Source of the DNA: Actinophytocola sp.
GTDB lineage: Bacteria; Actinomycetota; Actinomycetes; Mycobacteriales; Pseudonocardiaceae
Reading direction: 5' to 3'
Assembly: GCA_009377395.1 (NCBI GenBank)
Contig: WHUB01000004.1
Coordinates: 84,468 to 121,274, forward strand
DNA: 36,807 nt
The notes beneath the pieces were generated by a model. That model was given only the letters and a program-made list of their open reading frames with translations, had not been told where the DNA came from and did not search any database. This document shows positions 17,299-27,498 of the stretch, in pieces (position 1 is the stretch's first letter; every line of letters starts with the position of its first letter). Made by a program: the position numbers and the translations under genes.

Positions 17299-18200
17299 CC
17301 GGCATCGTGCAGGGCAGGGTCGTCATCGTCACCGGAGCGGGCCGGGGGCTTGGCCGCGCGCACGCGCTGGCGTTCGCGCGCGAGGGCGCGGCCGTCGTCG
17401 TCAACGACGTCGGTGTCGCGCTCGACGGCACCGGCGCGTCGGCCGGACCGGCGCAGCAGGTGGTCGACGAGATCACCGCGGCGGGCGGTCGCGCGGTCGC
17501 GAACACCGACGACGTCGCCGACTGGGACGGTGCGGCGAGCCTCGTCGCCACCGCGCTCGACACGTACGGGCGGCTGGACGTGCTGGTCAACAACGCCGGG
17601 TTCCTGCGCGATCGGATGCTGGTCAACCTCGGCGAGGACGAATGGGACGCCGTGATGCGGGTCCACCTCAAGGGCCACTTCGCGCCCATGCGCCACGCCA
17701 CGGCGCACTGGCGCGCCGAGAGCAAGGCGGGCCGGCAGCCGGACGCCCGCGTGGTCAACACCAGCTCGGGCGCCGGGCTGCTCGGCAGTGTCGGGCAGGG
17801 CAACTACTCGGCCGCCAAGGCGGGCATCGCCGGACTGACGCTGGTGGCGGCGGCCGAGTTCGGGCGGTACGGCGTCACCGTCAACGCCATCGCGCCCGCC
17901 GCGCGGACCCGCATGACCGAGCAGGCGTTCGCCGAGGACATGGCCGCCCCGGAAGGGGGATTCGACGCGATGGCACCGGAGAACGTCTCGCCGCTCGTGG
18001 TGTGGCTGGGCAGCGCGGAGTCGGCCGGGGTGACCGGGCGGGTGTTCGAGGCCGAGGGCGGCCAGGTGTCGCTGGCCACCGGCTGGCACCACGGCCCGCG
18101 CCGCGACAAGGGCGCCCGCTGGGAGCCGGCCGAGCTGGGGCCGGTGGTGAAGGAGCTGATCGCCGAGGCGCCCGGCCCGGAGCCGGTCTACGGCAGCTGA
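17295..18200 (+). CDS. short-chain dehydrogenase (Rv3548c-like, 17beta-HSD4 type)
   Basis: SDR of 301 aa (M. tuberculosis Rv3548c 304) resembling the dehydrogenase domain of multifunctional enzyme 2/17beta-HSD type 4, with a C-terminal extension of about 50 residues. TGAGRGLGRAHALAFA (about 13-28); an extended loop VVNDVGVALDGTGASAG after the second strand; VLVNNAGFLRDRM; NTSSGAGLLGSVGQGNYSAA leading to YSAAKAG. The GTG at 17295 overlaps the preceding stop, with GGAAGGAG 5 nt upstream. KstR2 regulon by context. Its 3' end overlaps the convergent DapB-like gene by 13 bp. Exact substrate unknown. Confidence 0.9.
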   Translation: MTGIVQGRVVIVTGAGRGLGRAHALAFAREGAAVVVNDVGVALDGTGASAGPAQQVVDEITAAGGRAVANTDDVADWDGAASLVATALDTYGRLDVLVNNAGFLRDRMLVNLGEDEWDAVMRVHLKGHFAPMRHATAHWRAESKAGRQPDARVVNTSSGAGLLGSVGQGNYSAAKAGIAGLTLVAAAEFGRYGVTVNAIAPAARTRMTEQAFAEDMAAPEGGFDAMAPENVSPLVVWLGSAESAGVTGRVFEAEGGQVSLATGWHHGPRRDKGARWEPAELGPVVKELIAEAPGPEPVYGS

Positions 18201-19261
18201 ACCAGACCCCGGCCGGTGACCGGTGGCAGGTCGAGCGCGGTCAGCAGTCCCGGCGGCGCCGCGATGACCGCCGGGATGGCGTTGACCAGCCGCATCGCGG
18301 TCGCCTTGAGCCCGGCGGTGTTGTGGTCGCCGTCGGTGCCCAGGAGTTGCAGGTCCACGGTGTAGTTCGGCTCGCCGCTGACCACCACGCGGTAGCACCC
18401 CTGCCCGGCGGGCTGCGGCCACTCGGGCGCGAGATCCGGCCGGAGCCGGGTGACGTGCTCGAGCACCACGACCGACCGTCCGCCGCGCATCCCGCGCACC
18501 TCGAACCGCAGCGCGGCCGCCGTGCGCGCCGGGATGGTGCCGGAGTCGATCTCGAACGTCTCCGGCGCCGGCAGCCGCTCGGACCGCTCGGTCACCTCGT
18601 CCAGCGTGACGTCGAGCCCCGCCGCGAGCTGCCGCACGACGCTGCCCCACGCCAGCGACAGCACGCCCGGCTGCAGCAGCATCGGCACTTCGTCCATCGG
18701 CCTGCCGAAGCCCATGATGTCGAACAGCACCTGCGCGTTGTCGTACGTCGAGTAGTCCAGGATCTCCAGGCAGCGCACCTCGTTGATGCGCTCGCTGATC
18801 CCGGTCAGCGCCAGCGCGAGGCTGTCGTTGGCGAACCCGGGGTCGATTCCGTTGACCCACAACGAGGTTCCGCCCTCGGCGGCCGCCTCGCGGATCGGGT
18901 CGACGAAGTCCGGCGGCGCGGTGCCATCCGGGTACTGCAGGAACACCGGGCCGGACGACACGACGTTGACGCCCGCACGCAGGAACCGGCACAGATCCTC
19001 GATCGCCTCGCCGATGCGGTGGTCGGCCATCGCGGTGTGCACGATGCAGTCCGGCCGCAGCGCGAGCAGCGCGTCGGCGTCGGTGGTCGCGGCGACGCCC
19101 AGCTCGCGGCCGAGACCGGCCAGCTCACCGGCGTCCTTGCCGTCCTTGGCGTCGCTCGACACCCACACCCCGGCCAGGTCGAGGTCGCCCCGCGCGTCGA
19201 TACCCGCGATCGCGTGCCGTCCCACATTGCCGGTGCTCCATTGCACCACCCGGTAGCCCAT
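18188..19261 (-). CDS. DapB-like NAD(P)-dependent oxidoreductase
   Basis: Protein of 357 aa with an N-terminal Rossmann start VVQWSTGNVGRHAIAGI (about 5-21), the STGNVGR pattern of the dihydrodipicolinate-reductase-like group common in mycolata. NPG-like VNGIDPGFANDSLALAL (about 132-148) is also typical. The remainder is a mixed alpha/beta dimerisation-type domain. Characterised relatives include 2,4-diaminopentanoate dehydrogenase, but most are unknown. The ATG at 19261 follows the upstream SDR stop by 3 nt, and the gene is third in the fadA5 operon under a KstR box, so a role in sterol side-chain metabolism or in handling a released C2-C5 fragment is possible (inference). No equivalent sits beside fadA5 in M. 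tuberculosis. Confidence 0.82.
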   Translation of the reverse strand: MGYRVVQWSTGNVGRHAIAGIDARGDLDLAGVWVSSDAKDGKDAGELAGLGRELGVAATTDADALLALRPDCIVHTAMADHRIGEAIEDLCRFLRAGVNVVSSGPVFLQYPDGTAPPDFVDPIREAAAEGGTSLWVNGIDPGFANDSLALALTGISERINEVRCLEILDYSTYDNAQVLFDIMGFGRPMDEVPMLLQPGVLSLAWGSVVRQLAAGLDVTLDEVTERSERLPAPETFEIDSGTIPARTAAALRFEVRGMRGGRSVVVLEHVTRLRPDLAPEWPQPAGQGCYRVVVSGEPNYTVDLQLLGTDGDHNTAGLKATAMRLVNAIPAVIAAPPGLLTALDLPPVTGRGLVQLP

Positions 19262-19264
19262 CGC

Positions 19265-21270
<2,006 letters not shown>

Positions 21271-21346
21271 TTTAGAAGCAATATCGCTGACCTGCGGTTC
21301 GATCCGGCGTCTTCTCATCAGGGGTATCCTGTGCTTCAATCGTGAC

Positions 21347-21360
21347 TAGAACGTGTTTCA
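21347..21360 (+). promoter_or_regulatory. KstR box upstream of cyp125
   Basis: TAGAACGTGTTTCA matches TnnAACnnGTTnnA at every fixed position and lies 21 nt before the cyp125 GTG. With the fadA5 box 76 bp away, each divergent gene has its own operator. The exact -10 for cyp125 is unclear; TATCCT at 21325-21330 is one candidate. Confidence 0.88.
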
Positions 21361-21381
21361 CGTGGCGCAGGAGGTAGACCC

Positions 21382-22608
21382 GTGGCAGCTCCGATCCTTC
21401 CCGAAGGATTCGACTTCACCGACCCGGACATGTGGGCCGATCGCGTCCCGATCGAGGAGTTCGCCGCGCTGCGCAAAACGGCGCCGGTGTGGTGGTGCCC
21501 GCAGCCGGCAGGCCGTAGCGGCTTCGACGACGGCGGCTACTGGGTGGTCTCCCGGCTGGACGACATCAAGGAGATCTCCAAGCACCCTGAGCTGTTCTCC
21601 ACCAGGGAGAACACCGCGATCATCCGGTTCAACCCCGACATCACCCGCGACGAGATCGAGATGCAGCGGATGATCCTGATCAACATGGACCCGCCGCAGC
21701 ACACCAAGGTGCGCCGGATCATCTCCAAGGGCTTCACGCCGCGCGCGGTCGAGGCGCTGCGCTCGACGCTGACCGATCGGGCGGAGCGGATCGCGCACGA
21801 GGCCGCCAAGCACGGCGGCGGCGACTTCGTCGAGCAGGTGGCCAGCGAGCTGCCGTTGCAGGCGATCGCTGAGCTGATCGGGGTGCCGCAGGAGGACCGC
21901 GGCAAGATCTTCGACTGGTCCAACGAGATGATCGGCTACGACGACCCGGAGTACGACATCGACCCGGTCAACGCGTCGACCGAGCTGATGGGCTACGCCT
22001 GGCAGATGGCCGAGGAGCGGCAGAAATGCCCGGTCGACGACATCGTGACCAAGCTGGTCAACGCCGATGTGGACGGTGAGGCGCTCGGATCGGAGGAGTT
22101 CGCGTTCTTCGTGATCCTGCTCGCCGTCGCGGGCAATGAGACCACCCGCAACGCCATCACCCACGGCATGAAGGCGTTCCTCGACCATCCCGAACAGTGG
22201 GAACGGTACAAGGCCGAGCGGCCGAGGACCGCGCCGGACGAGATCGTGCGGTGGGCGACGCCGGTGAGCGTCTTTCAGCGCACCGCGACGGACGACACCG
22301 AGCTCGGCGGCCAGCCGATCCGCAAGGGACAGCGGGTCGGGCTGTTCTACGCCTCGGCGAACTTCGACGAGGACGCCTTCGACGAGCCCCGCACGTTCGA
22401 CGTCTTCCGCGACCCGAACCCGCACGTCGGCTTCGGCGGCACCGGCACGCACTACTGCATCGGGGCGAACCTGGCGCGGCTCGAGATCGACCTGATCTTC
22501 AACGCGATCGCCGACGTGATCCCGAACATCCGCGAGCTCGAACCGCCGGTACGGCTGCGCTCCGGCTGGCTCAACGGCATCAAGCACTACCAGGTCGCCT
22601 ACTCGTAG
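21382..22608 (+). CDS. cyp125: steroid C26/C27-monooxygenase CYP125
   Basis: Cytochrome P450, 408 aa, soluble bacterial type. It starts side-chain degradation by oxidising the terminal methyl of cholesterol/cholestenone to the acid. I-helix oxygen-binding motif AGNETT at 250-255; ExxR in DEIVRW; PERF-region segment EPRTFDVFRDPNPH; and the heme loop FGGTGTHYCIGANLA, with the ligand Cys359. The N-terminus (ILPEGFDFTDPDMW) is characteristic of CYP125. The GTG at 21382 has AGGAGG (21369-21374) 7 nt upstream. Divergent from fadA5 across KstR boxes as in M. tuberculosis. It heads a five-gene operon with very short gaps. Ferredoxin and reductase partners are not in the window. Confidence 0.95.
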   Translation: MAAPILPEGFDFTDPDMWADRVPIEEFAALRKTAPVWWCPQPAGRSGFDDGGYWVVSRLDDIKEISKHPELFSTRENTAIIRFNPDITRDEIEMQRMILINMDPPQHTKVRRIISKGFTPRAVEALRSTLTDRAERIAHEAAKHGGGDFVEQVASELPLQAIAELIGVPQEDRGKIFDWSNEMIGYDDPEYDIDPVNASTELMGYAWQMAEERQKCPVDDIVTKLVNADVDGEALGSEEFAFFVILLAVAGNETTRNAITHGMKAFLDHPEQWERYKAERPRTAPDEIVRWATPVSVFQRTATDDTELGGQPIRKGQRVGLFYASANFDEDAFDEPRTFDVFRDPNPHVGFGGTGTHYCIGANLARLEIDLIFNAIADVIPNIRELEPPVRLRSGWLNGIKHYQVAYS

Positions 22609-22618
22609 GGAGTCCGAT

Positions 22619-23104
22619 GTGGACCTGATCGCGCTGGAAGAGATCCGTCGCCTGAAGTACCGCTACGCCCGCCTGCTCGACCTCAAGCGGTGGGACGAGT
22701 TCGCCGCGCAGTTCACCGAGGACGCCACGGCCGACTACGGTACGAAGGTCACCAGCGAGCCGCTGTCGCTGCGCGGGCGCGACGCGATCGTGTCCTACAT
22801 GCGCGACGCGCTCGGCGGCAACATCGTCACCGTGCACTTCTGCGCCCAGCCGGAGATCGATATCGACGGGGACACCGCCGAGGGCACTTGGTGTTTCGAG
22901 GACACCGTGATCGTTCCCGAGCACCGCGTGATGATCAAGGGATCGGCCTACTACGAGGACCGCTACCGGCGCGAGGGCGACGTCTGGAAGATCGCGCACA
23001 TCGGCTACCAGCGGACGTACGAGCTGATGGTGTCCTTCGACGACATGCCGAGCCTGCAACTGCTGGCCAACCGCTGGGCTGACGTCCCGCAGCCGCAGGC
23101 CTGA
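22619..23104 (+). CDS. SnoaL/NTF2-like protein in the cyp125 operon
   Basis: Protein of 161 aa of the SnoaL-like (NTF2 fold) group: N-terminal helix ALEEIRRLKYRYARLLDLKR, WDEFAAQFTEDATADYG (about 26-42), then alternating beta strands and the closing WKIAHIGYQRTYELM. Such folds act as isomerases, dehydratases or binding proteins; ketosteroid isomerase has the same fold, but the sequence here does not identify a catalytic Tyr/Asp pair with certainty. The GTG at 22619 is 10 nt after the cyp125 stop with AGGGAG 6 nt upstream. Co-transcription with cyp125 under a KstR box suggests a step on a C27 steroid or its CoA ester (inference). Confidence 0.83.
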   Translation: MDLIALEEIRRLKYRYARLLDLKRWDEFAAQFTEDATADYGTKVTSEPLSLRGRDAIVSYMRDALGGNIVTVHFCAQPEIDIDGDTAEGTWCFEDTVIVPEHRVMIKGSAYYEDRYRREGDVWKIAHIGYQRTYELMVSFDDMPSLQLLANRWADVPQPQA

Positions 23105-23118
23105 CCAGGAGGGTACGG

Positions 23119-24291
23119 GTGCTCACCGAACCGTTCGCCGAGGCCGTCGCCGAAGCCGAGAAGATCATCGAAGGCGCGCCGCACGTGCGCACCGAGCAGG
23201 ACCTCATCGAGGGCTACGATTACCTCGCCGGCAGCATCAGAGCGTCGTTGCAGCTCGCGTGGGCCTACGAGCGCGACTTTCCGTTCTTCGTCTCCTCGAC
23301 CGGCCCGTACACCAAGCTCGGCCTCGACAACCCGGACACGCTGTACTACCACGCCTACCTCCGCGACGACGCGGAGTACGTGGTCACCGGAACCCGGGGC
23401 AGCACCGCCGACCTGAGCTTCCAGGTACTCAACGGCGACTACACTCCAGCCTCCTCTCCGGACAGTCTCACCGCGTTCGACGACCGGGCGCTCGACATCG
23501 ACGCCGACGGCCGGTTCGAGATCCGGTTCGGCCCCGGCAAGGCAGGGCCGAACTACGTCACGCTCGGCCCGGGCTCGGCGATGCTGGTGGTACGCGAGGT
23601 CTACAGCGACTGGACCTCGGAGCGCGCCGGAAGGATCCGCATCCATCGGGCTGACCGGCTCGGCGCCGCCCCGCCACCACGGGACAGAGACACCCTGGTC
23701 AAACGCTACGGCGTGGCGGGCAAGCTGCTGCTGTCTCGGCTGCGGACCTTCCTGGTGTTCCCGGAATGGCACTACCTGACGCTGCCGGTGAACACGCTGA
23801 CCGAACCACGCACCACCCCGGGCGGGCTCGCCACGCAGTACTCCGCCGTCGGGCACTACGACCTCACCGACGACGAGGTCATGGTGATCACCGTGCCCGC
23901 CGCGCCGCCGGATGTCGCGCCGTACCAAGGGTTTCAACTCGGCAGCATGTGGTACATCTCGCTGGACTACATCAACCACCAGACCAGCCTCAGCCGCGAC
24001 CAGGCCCGCATCGACCCGGACGGCGTGATCCGCTACGTCGTCAGCGAGCGCGATCCAGGGCTGGCGAACTGGGTCGAACGCACCGGCCACAGCCGCGGCT
24101 ACCTGCAACTGCGCTGGCAGCGGCTGACCCGCGACCTGACGCCTACCGATGGGCCGACGGCTGAGGTGCTCCCGTTCGATCAGCTCCCTGAAGCGTTGCC
24201 GTACCACGCCGAGCAGCGCGTCACCCCCAAGGAATGGGCGGGGCGCATCGCCGCGCGGCAGGCTGCGGTCGCCGACCGGATGCTGGGGTGA
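23119..24291 (+). CDS. DUF1214-like protein (Rv3531c-like)
   Basis: Protein of 390 aa resembling the hypothetical M. tuberculosis Rv3531c (about 375 aa), a KstR-regulon member without known function. The N-terminus is helical (AVAEAEKIIEGAPHVRTEQD), followed by a beta-rich DUF1254/DUF1214-like body with DNPDTLYYHAYLRDDAEYVV and GPGKAGPNYVTLGPGSAMLV, and a late WLRWQ-like LQLRWQRLTRDLTP segment. No signal peptide or membrane span is seen. The GTG at 23119 has AGGAGGG 5 nt upstream. The following SDR and sulfotransferase-like genes keep the Rv3531c-Rv3530c-Rv3529c order, so the three probably act together. The domain call is from recalled patterns. Confidence 0.78.
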   Translation: MLTEPFAEAVAEAEKIIEGAPHVRTEQDLIEGYDYLAGSIRASLQLAWAYERDFPFFVSSTGPYTKLGLDNPDTLYYHAYLRDDAEYVVTGTRGSTADLSFQVLNGDYTPASSPDSLTAFDDRALDIDADGRFEIRFGPGKAGPNYVTLGPGSAMLVVREVYSDWTSERAGRIRIHRADRLGAAPPPRDRDTLVKRYGVAGKLLLSRLRTFLVFPEWHYLTLPVNTLTEPRTTPGGLATQYSAVGHYDLTDDEVMVITVPAAPPDVAPYQGFQLGSMWYISLDYINHQTSLSRDQARIDPDGVIRYVVSERDPGLANWVERTGHSRGYLQLRWQRLTRDLTPTDGPTAEVLPFDQLPEALPYHAEQRVTPKEWAGRIAARQAAVADRMLG

Positions 24292-25073
24292 GCCGGATGT
24301 TGCTGCGGGGCAAGGTCGTCGTGGTGTCCGGAGTCGGACCTGGCCTCGGCCGGTCGATCGCGCTGCGGTCGGCTCGGCAGGGCGCCGATGTGGTGCTCGC
24401 CGCGCGCACGAAGTCCACATTGGACGCCATCGCCGACGAGGTGTCCGCGCTGGGGCGCCGCGCGGTCACGGTGCCCGCCGACATCACCGCCGAGGCCGAC
24501 GCGGAGAACCTGGCCGAGGCAGCCGGGTCGGCGTTCGGCCGGGTCGACGTGCTGGTGAACAACGCCTTCGCGATCCCACCGCTCGGTGACCTCGCCGACG
24601 CGGACCTGGACGCCGTCCGGGCGGGCTTCGAGACCAGCTCGATCGCGGCACTCCGGCTGACCCGGCTGTTCACCCCCGCGCTGGAGCGGGCGGGTGGCGC
24701 GGTGGTGATGGTCAACTCGATGGTGCTGCGGCACTCGCAGCGCGGCTACGGCGCGTACAAGATGGCGAAGGCGAGTCTCTTGGCGCTGGCACAGAGCCTG
24801 TCGAGCGAGCTGGGGCCGCGCGGTGTGCGAGTCAACTCGGTCGCACCCGGCTACATCTGGGCGGACACGCTGAAGTGGTACTTCGGTTACCTGGCGAAGA
24901 AGCGCGGCGTGTCCACTGAGGACGTCTACGCCGAGACCGCCGCCAACAGCGACCTGCGCAAGCTCCCGGAGCCGGACGAGATCGCCGACGCCGTGGTGTT
25001 CCTGGCGTCGGACATGGCGCGCGCGATCACCGGGCAGTGTCTCGACATCAACTGCGGCGAGTACCACCACTGA
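24288..25073 (+). CDS. short-chain dehydrogenase (Rv3530c-like)
   Basis: SDR of 261 aa (M. tuberculosis Rv3530c about 260). SGVGPGLGRSIALRSARQGA (about 14-33) replaces the usual TG start of the glycine motif; VLVNNAFAIPPLGDL; MVNSMVLRHSQRGYGAYKMA leading to catalytic YKMAK; and a TGQCLDINCGEYHH C-terminus. Two starts are possible: GTG 24288, overlapping the preceding stop as GTGA, and ATG 24297. I chose 24288 because GTGA overlaps recur through this cluster, but neither has a good ribosome site. Fourth gene of the cyp125 operon, KstR-regulated by context; substrate unknown. Confidence 0.85.
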   Translation: MSRMLLRGKVVVVSGVGPGLGRSIALRSARQGADVVLAARTKSTLDAIADEVSALGRRAVTVPADITAEADAENLAEAAGSAFGRVDVLVNNAFAIPPLGDLADADLDAVRAGFETSSIAALRLTRLFTPALERAGGAVVMVNSMVLRHSQRGYGAYKMAKASLLALAQSLSSELGPRGVRVNSVAPGYIWADTLKWYFGYLAKKRGVSTEDVYAETAANSDLRKLPEPDEIADAVVFLASDMARAITGQCLDINCGEYHH

Positions 25074-25086
25074 GGACTGGAGCGAG

Positions 25087-26241
25087 ATGCGGGACAGCGT
25101 CGGCACGGTGGCGGACCTGCACGCCTCGGCCACCAAGATCACCGGGCTGGATGACTTCGGCGACGACGGCTACCTGGAGGGGCTGCGGGTGCTGCTGGAG
25201 TCGTACACCGGCGAGGCGGGCCTGACACCGATGGGCAACAGCATCGTGCGCGCGTCGCTGCGGGGCGCGCTGGTGGCGCGGCTGCTGGCGGTGGCGGCGT
25301 GGCGGCAGTTCCCCGACCACACGGACGTGCCGATCGAGCGGCCGATCTTCGTCACCGGGCTGTCGCGCACCGGCACCACCGCGCTGCACCGGCTGCTGAC
25401 CGCCGACCCCGCGCACCAGGGACTCGAGCTATGGCTCACCGACGTGCCGCAGCCGCGCCCGCCGCGCGATACCTGGGACGACGACCCGGTGTACCAGGGG
25501 ATCAAGGCGGGTTACGACCGGCACCATGTCGAGAACCCGGACTTCGCCGGGTTGCACTACACGTCGGCGGACACGGTGGAGGAGTGCTGGCGGCTGCTGC
25601 GGCAGAGTATGAAGTCGGTGTCGGACGAGTGCCTGGCGTACCTGCCGGGCTACTCGGCGTGGCTGGCGGGGCAGGACTGGACCGACGCCTACGCCCGGCA
25701 CCGGCGGCTGTTGCGGCTGATCGGGCGCAACGAGCCGGATAAGCGGTGGGCGCTGAAGAACCCGAGCCACCTGTTCGCGCTCGACGAGTTGCTGACGGTG
25801 TACCCGGACGCGCTGGTGGTGCAGACACACCGGCCGCCGAGCACGACGCTGGCCTCGACGTGCAGCCTGTCGTACGCGGCGACGAAGGGTTGGTCGACGG
25901 CGTTCACGCCGGAGGTGATCGGGCGGACCCAGCTCGACCTGTGGGCGCGCGGGCTGGCGGAGTTCTCGGCGGCGCGGGCGCGGCACGACCCGGCGCGGTT
26001 CTGCGATGTCGGCTACAAGGACTTCGTGGCCGATCCGGTGGGCACCGTCGAGGGCATCTACCGGCACTTCGGCCTGCCGCTGTCCGACGCTGGGCGAGCG
26101 GAGATCCGCCGCGTGGACGCCCAAAGCCGCACCGGCCCGCGCAAACCCTCCCACCACTACGCCCTCTCCGACTTCGGCCTCACCCCAGCCCAGGTAGACG
26201 CCCGCTTCGCCGACGTGGTCGGCGCGAGTCCCACGATCTGA
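25087..26241 (+). CDS. sulfotransferase-family protein (Rv3529c-like)
   Basis: Sulfotransferase-fold protein of 384 aa, the same length as M. tuberculosis Rv3529c. The 5'-phosphosulfate-binding loop IFVTGLSRTGTTALHRLL (about 88-105) is clear; KRWALKNPSHLFALDELL (about 219-236) and VVQTHRPPSTTLASTCSL (about 241-258) give the 3'-phosphate-binding region. The C-terminal part ends in HHYALSDFGLTPAQVDA. Whether it sulfates a sterol or has lost that role is unknown. The ATG at 25087 has GGAG 4 nt upstream. Last gene of the cyp125 operon; its end runs into the 22-bp-type repeat region. Confidence 0.85.
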   Translation: MRDSVGTVADLHASATKITGLDDFGDDGYLEGLRVLLESYTGEAGLTPMGNSIVRASLRGALVARLLAVAAWRQFPDHTDVPIERPIFVTGLSRTGTTALHRLLTADPAHQGLELWLTDVPQPRPPRDTWDDDPVYQGIKAGYDRHHVENPDFAGLHYTSADTVEECWRLLRQSMKSVSDECLAYLPGYSAWLAGQDWTDAYARHRRLLRLIGRNEPDKRWALKNPSHLFALDELLTVYPDALVVQTHRPPSTTLASTCSLSYAATKGWSTAFTPEVIGRTQLDLWARGLAEFSAARARHDPARFCDVGYKDFVADPVGTVEGIYRHFGLPLSDAGRAEIRRVDAQSRTGPRKPSHHYALSDFGLTPAQVDARFADVVGASPTI

Positions 26242-26316
26242 CGTCGCGAGTCCCGACTTCCGAATGTGGGACACGACGTCGGGAATGCAGGACACAGCGG
26301 CAGGAGCGCAGGACAC
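26224..26316. repeat. second periodic repeat array, GCGAGTCCC and GGACAC units
   Basis: GCGAGTCCC occurs at 26224 and 26246, 22 bp apart; the first copy lies in the last codons of the sulfotransferase gene. GGACAC then occurs at 26269, 26290 and 26311, 21 bp apart. As at 2403-2583, the array fills a gap between convergent genes. The two arrays share the GCGAGTCCC core and period, and the first also has a single GGGACACG at 2531. Confidence 0.75.
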
Positions 26317-26337
26317 GACGCAGGGGGCGCGCCCTGC

Positions 26338-27498
26338 CTACTCGGGCTTGTCGGCGCCGACGAGCCACAGGGCGAAGTATTGGGAGCCGCCGCCGTAGGC
26401 GTGGCCGAGGGCGGTGCGGGCGGCGTCGACCTGGTAGTCGCCCGCCTTGCCCATCACCTGCTTCGCGGCCTCGGACATCCGCAGCATGCCGGACGCGCCG
26501 ATCGGGTTCGACGACAGCACTCCGCCGGACGGGTTGACCGGCAGCTTTCCGCCGAGCGCCGTCTCGCCCGACTCGGTGAGCTTCCACCCCTGGCCCTCAT
26601 CGGTGAAGCCCAGGTTCTCCAGCCACATCGGCTCGAACCACGAGAACGGCACGTAGATCTCCGCCGCATCCACTTCGGACAGCGGGTCGGTGATGCCGGC
26701 ATCGCGCCACAGCTGCGCCGCCGCGTCTCGCCCGGCCTGTGGGTTCACCTGGTCGCGACCGGCGAACGTGGTCGGCTCGGTGCGCATCGACGTCGCGTGG
26801 ATCCACGCCACCCCGTCGGTCGCCGCGTCACCGGACGCCTCGTCGCCGATCACCATCGCGCACGCGCCGTCGGACGACGGGCAGGTCTCGTCGTAGCGGA
26901 TCGGGTCCCACAGCATCTGCGACGCCTGCACCTTCTCGACCGTGATGTCGGCCTGCTGGAGATGCGCGTACGGGTTGAGCGCGCCGTTGCGACGGTCCTT
27001 GGCCGCCACCATCGCGCCGACCACCTCCGGCGCGCCCGAACGCCGGATGTACGACCGCACGTGCGGCGCGAAATAGCCACCCGCACCCGCGCCGACCGGC
27101 ATGTTGAACGGGATCGGGATCGACAGCGCCCACATCGCGTTCGACTCCGACTGCTTCTCGAACGCCACCGTCAGCACCCGCCGATGCACCCCCGCTTGCG
27201 CCAAGCTCGCGGCGACGATCGACGTCGACCCGCCTACCGAGCCGGCCGTGTGCACCCGCAGCAGCGGTTTGCCGGTCGCGCCGAGCGCGTCGGCCAGATA
27301 GAGCTCCGGCATCATGACGCCCTCGAACAGGTCGGGCGCCTTGCCGACGACCACGGCGTCGATGTCGTCCCAGCCGACCTGCGCGTCGGTCATCGCGCGG
27401 TCGATCGCCTCCCGCAGCATGCCGGCCATGGAGACGTCGTGGCGCTTAGTGGCGTGGTGGGTCTGGCCGGTGCCGAGCACGGCGGCGCGCTGTTTCAT
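26338..27498 (-). CDS. ltp3: thiolase-like aldol-lyase Ltp3 lacking the thiolase catalytic residues
   Basis: SCP2-thiolase-like protein of 386 aa (M. tuberculosis Rv3523 394). The fold is evident (AVVVGKAPDLFEG, MLWDPIRYDETCPSSDGACA, NPSGGVLSSNPIGASGMLRM). The nucleophile position reads HTAGSVGGST with Gly86 where thiolases have Cys, the GHP histidine is replaced by Asn (SSNPIG), and the C-terminal CxGGG reads AYGGGSQ. It therefore cannot be a normal thiolase. In Rhodococcus rhodochrous, Ltp3 and Ltp4 are needed for removing C24-branched sterol side chains, probably as aldol-lyases. The ATG at 27498 overlaps the ltp4 stop (ATGA). Third gene of the DUF35-ltp4-ltp3 operon, the Rv3521-3523 order. 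Confidence 0.87.
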   Translation of the reverse strand: MKQRAAVLGTGQTHHATKRHDVSMAGMLREAIDRAMTDAQVGWDDIDAVVVGKAPDLFEGVMMPELYLADALGATGKPLLRVHTAGSVGGSTSIVAASLAQAGVHRRVLTVAFEKQSESNAMWALSIPIPFNMPVGAGAGGYFAPHVRSYIRRSGAPEVVGAMVAAKDRRNGALNPYAHLQQADITVEKVQASQMLWDPIRYDETCPSSDGACAMVIGDEASGDAATDGVAWIHATSMRTEPTTFAGRDQVNPQAGRDAAAQLWRDAGITDPLSEVDAAEIYVPFSWFEPMWLENLGFTDEGQGWKLTESGETALGGKLPVNPSGGVLSSNPIGASGMLRMSEAAKQVMGKAGDYQVDAARTALGHAYGGGSQYFALWLVGADKPE

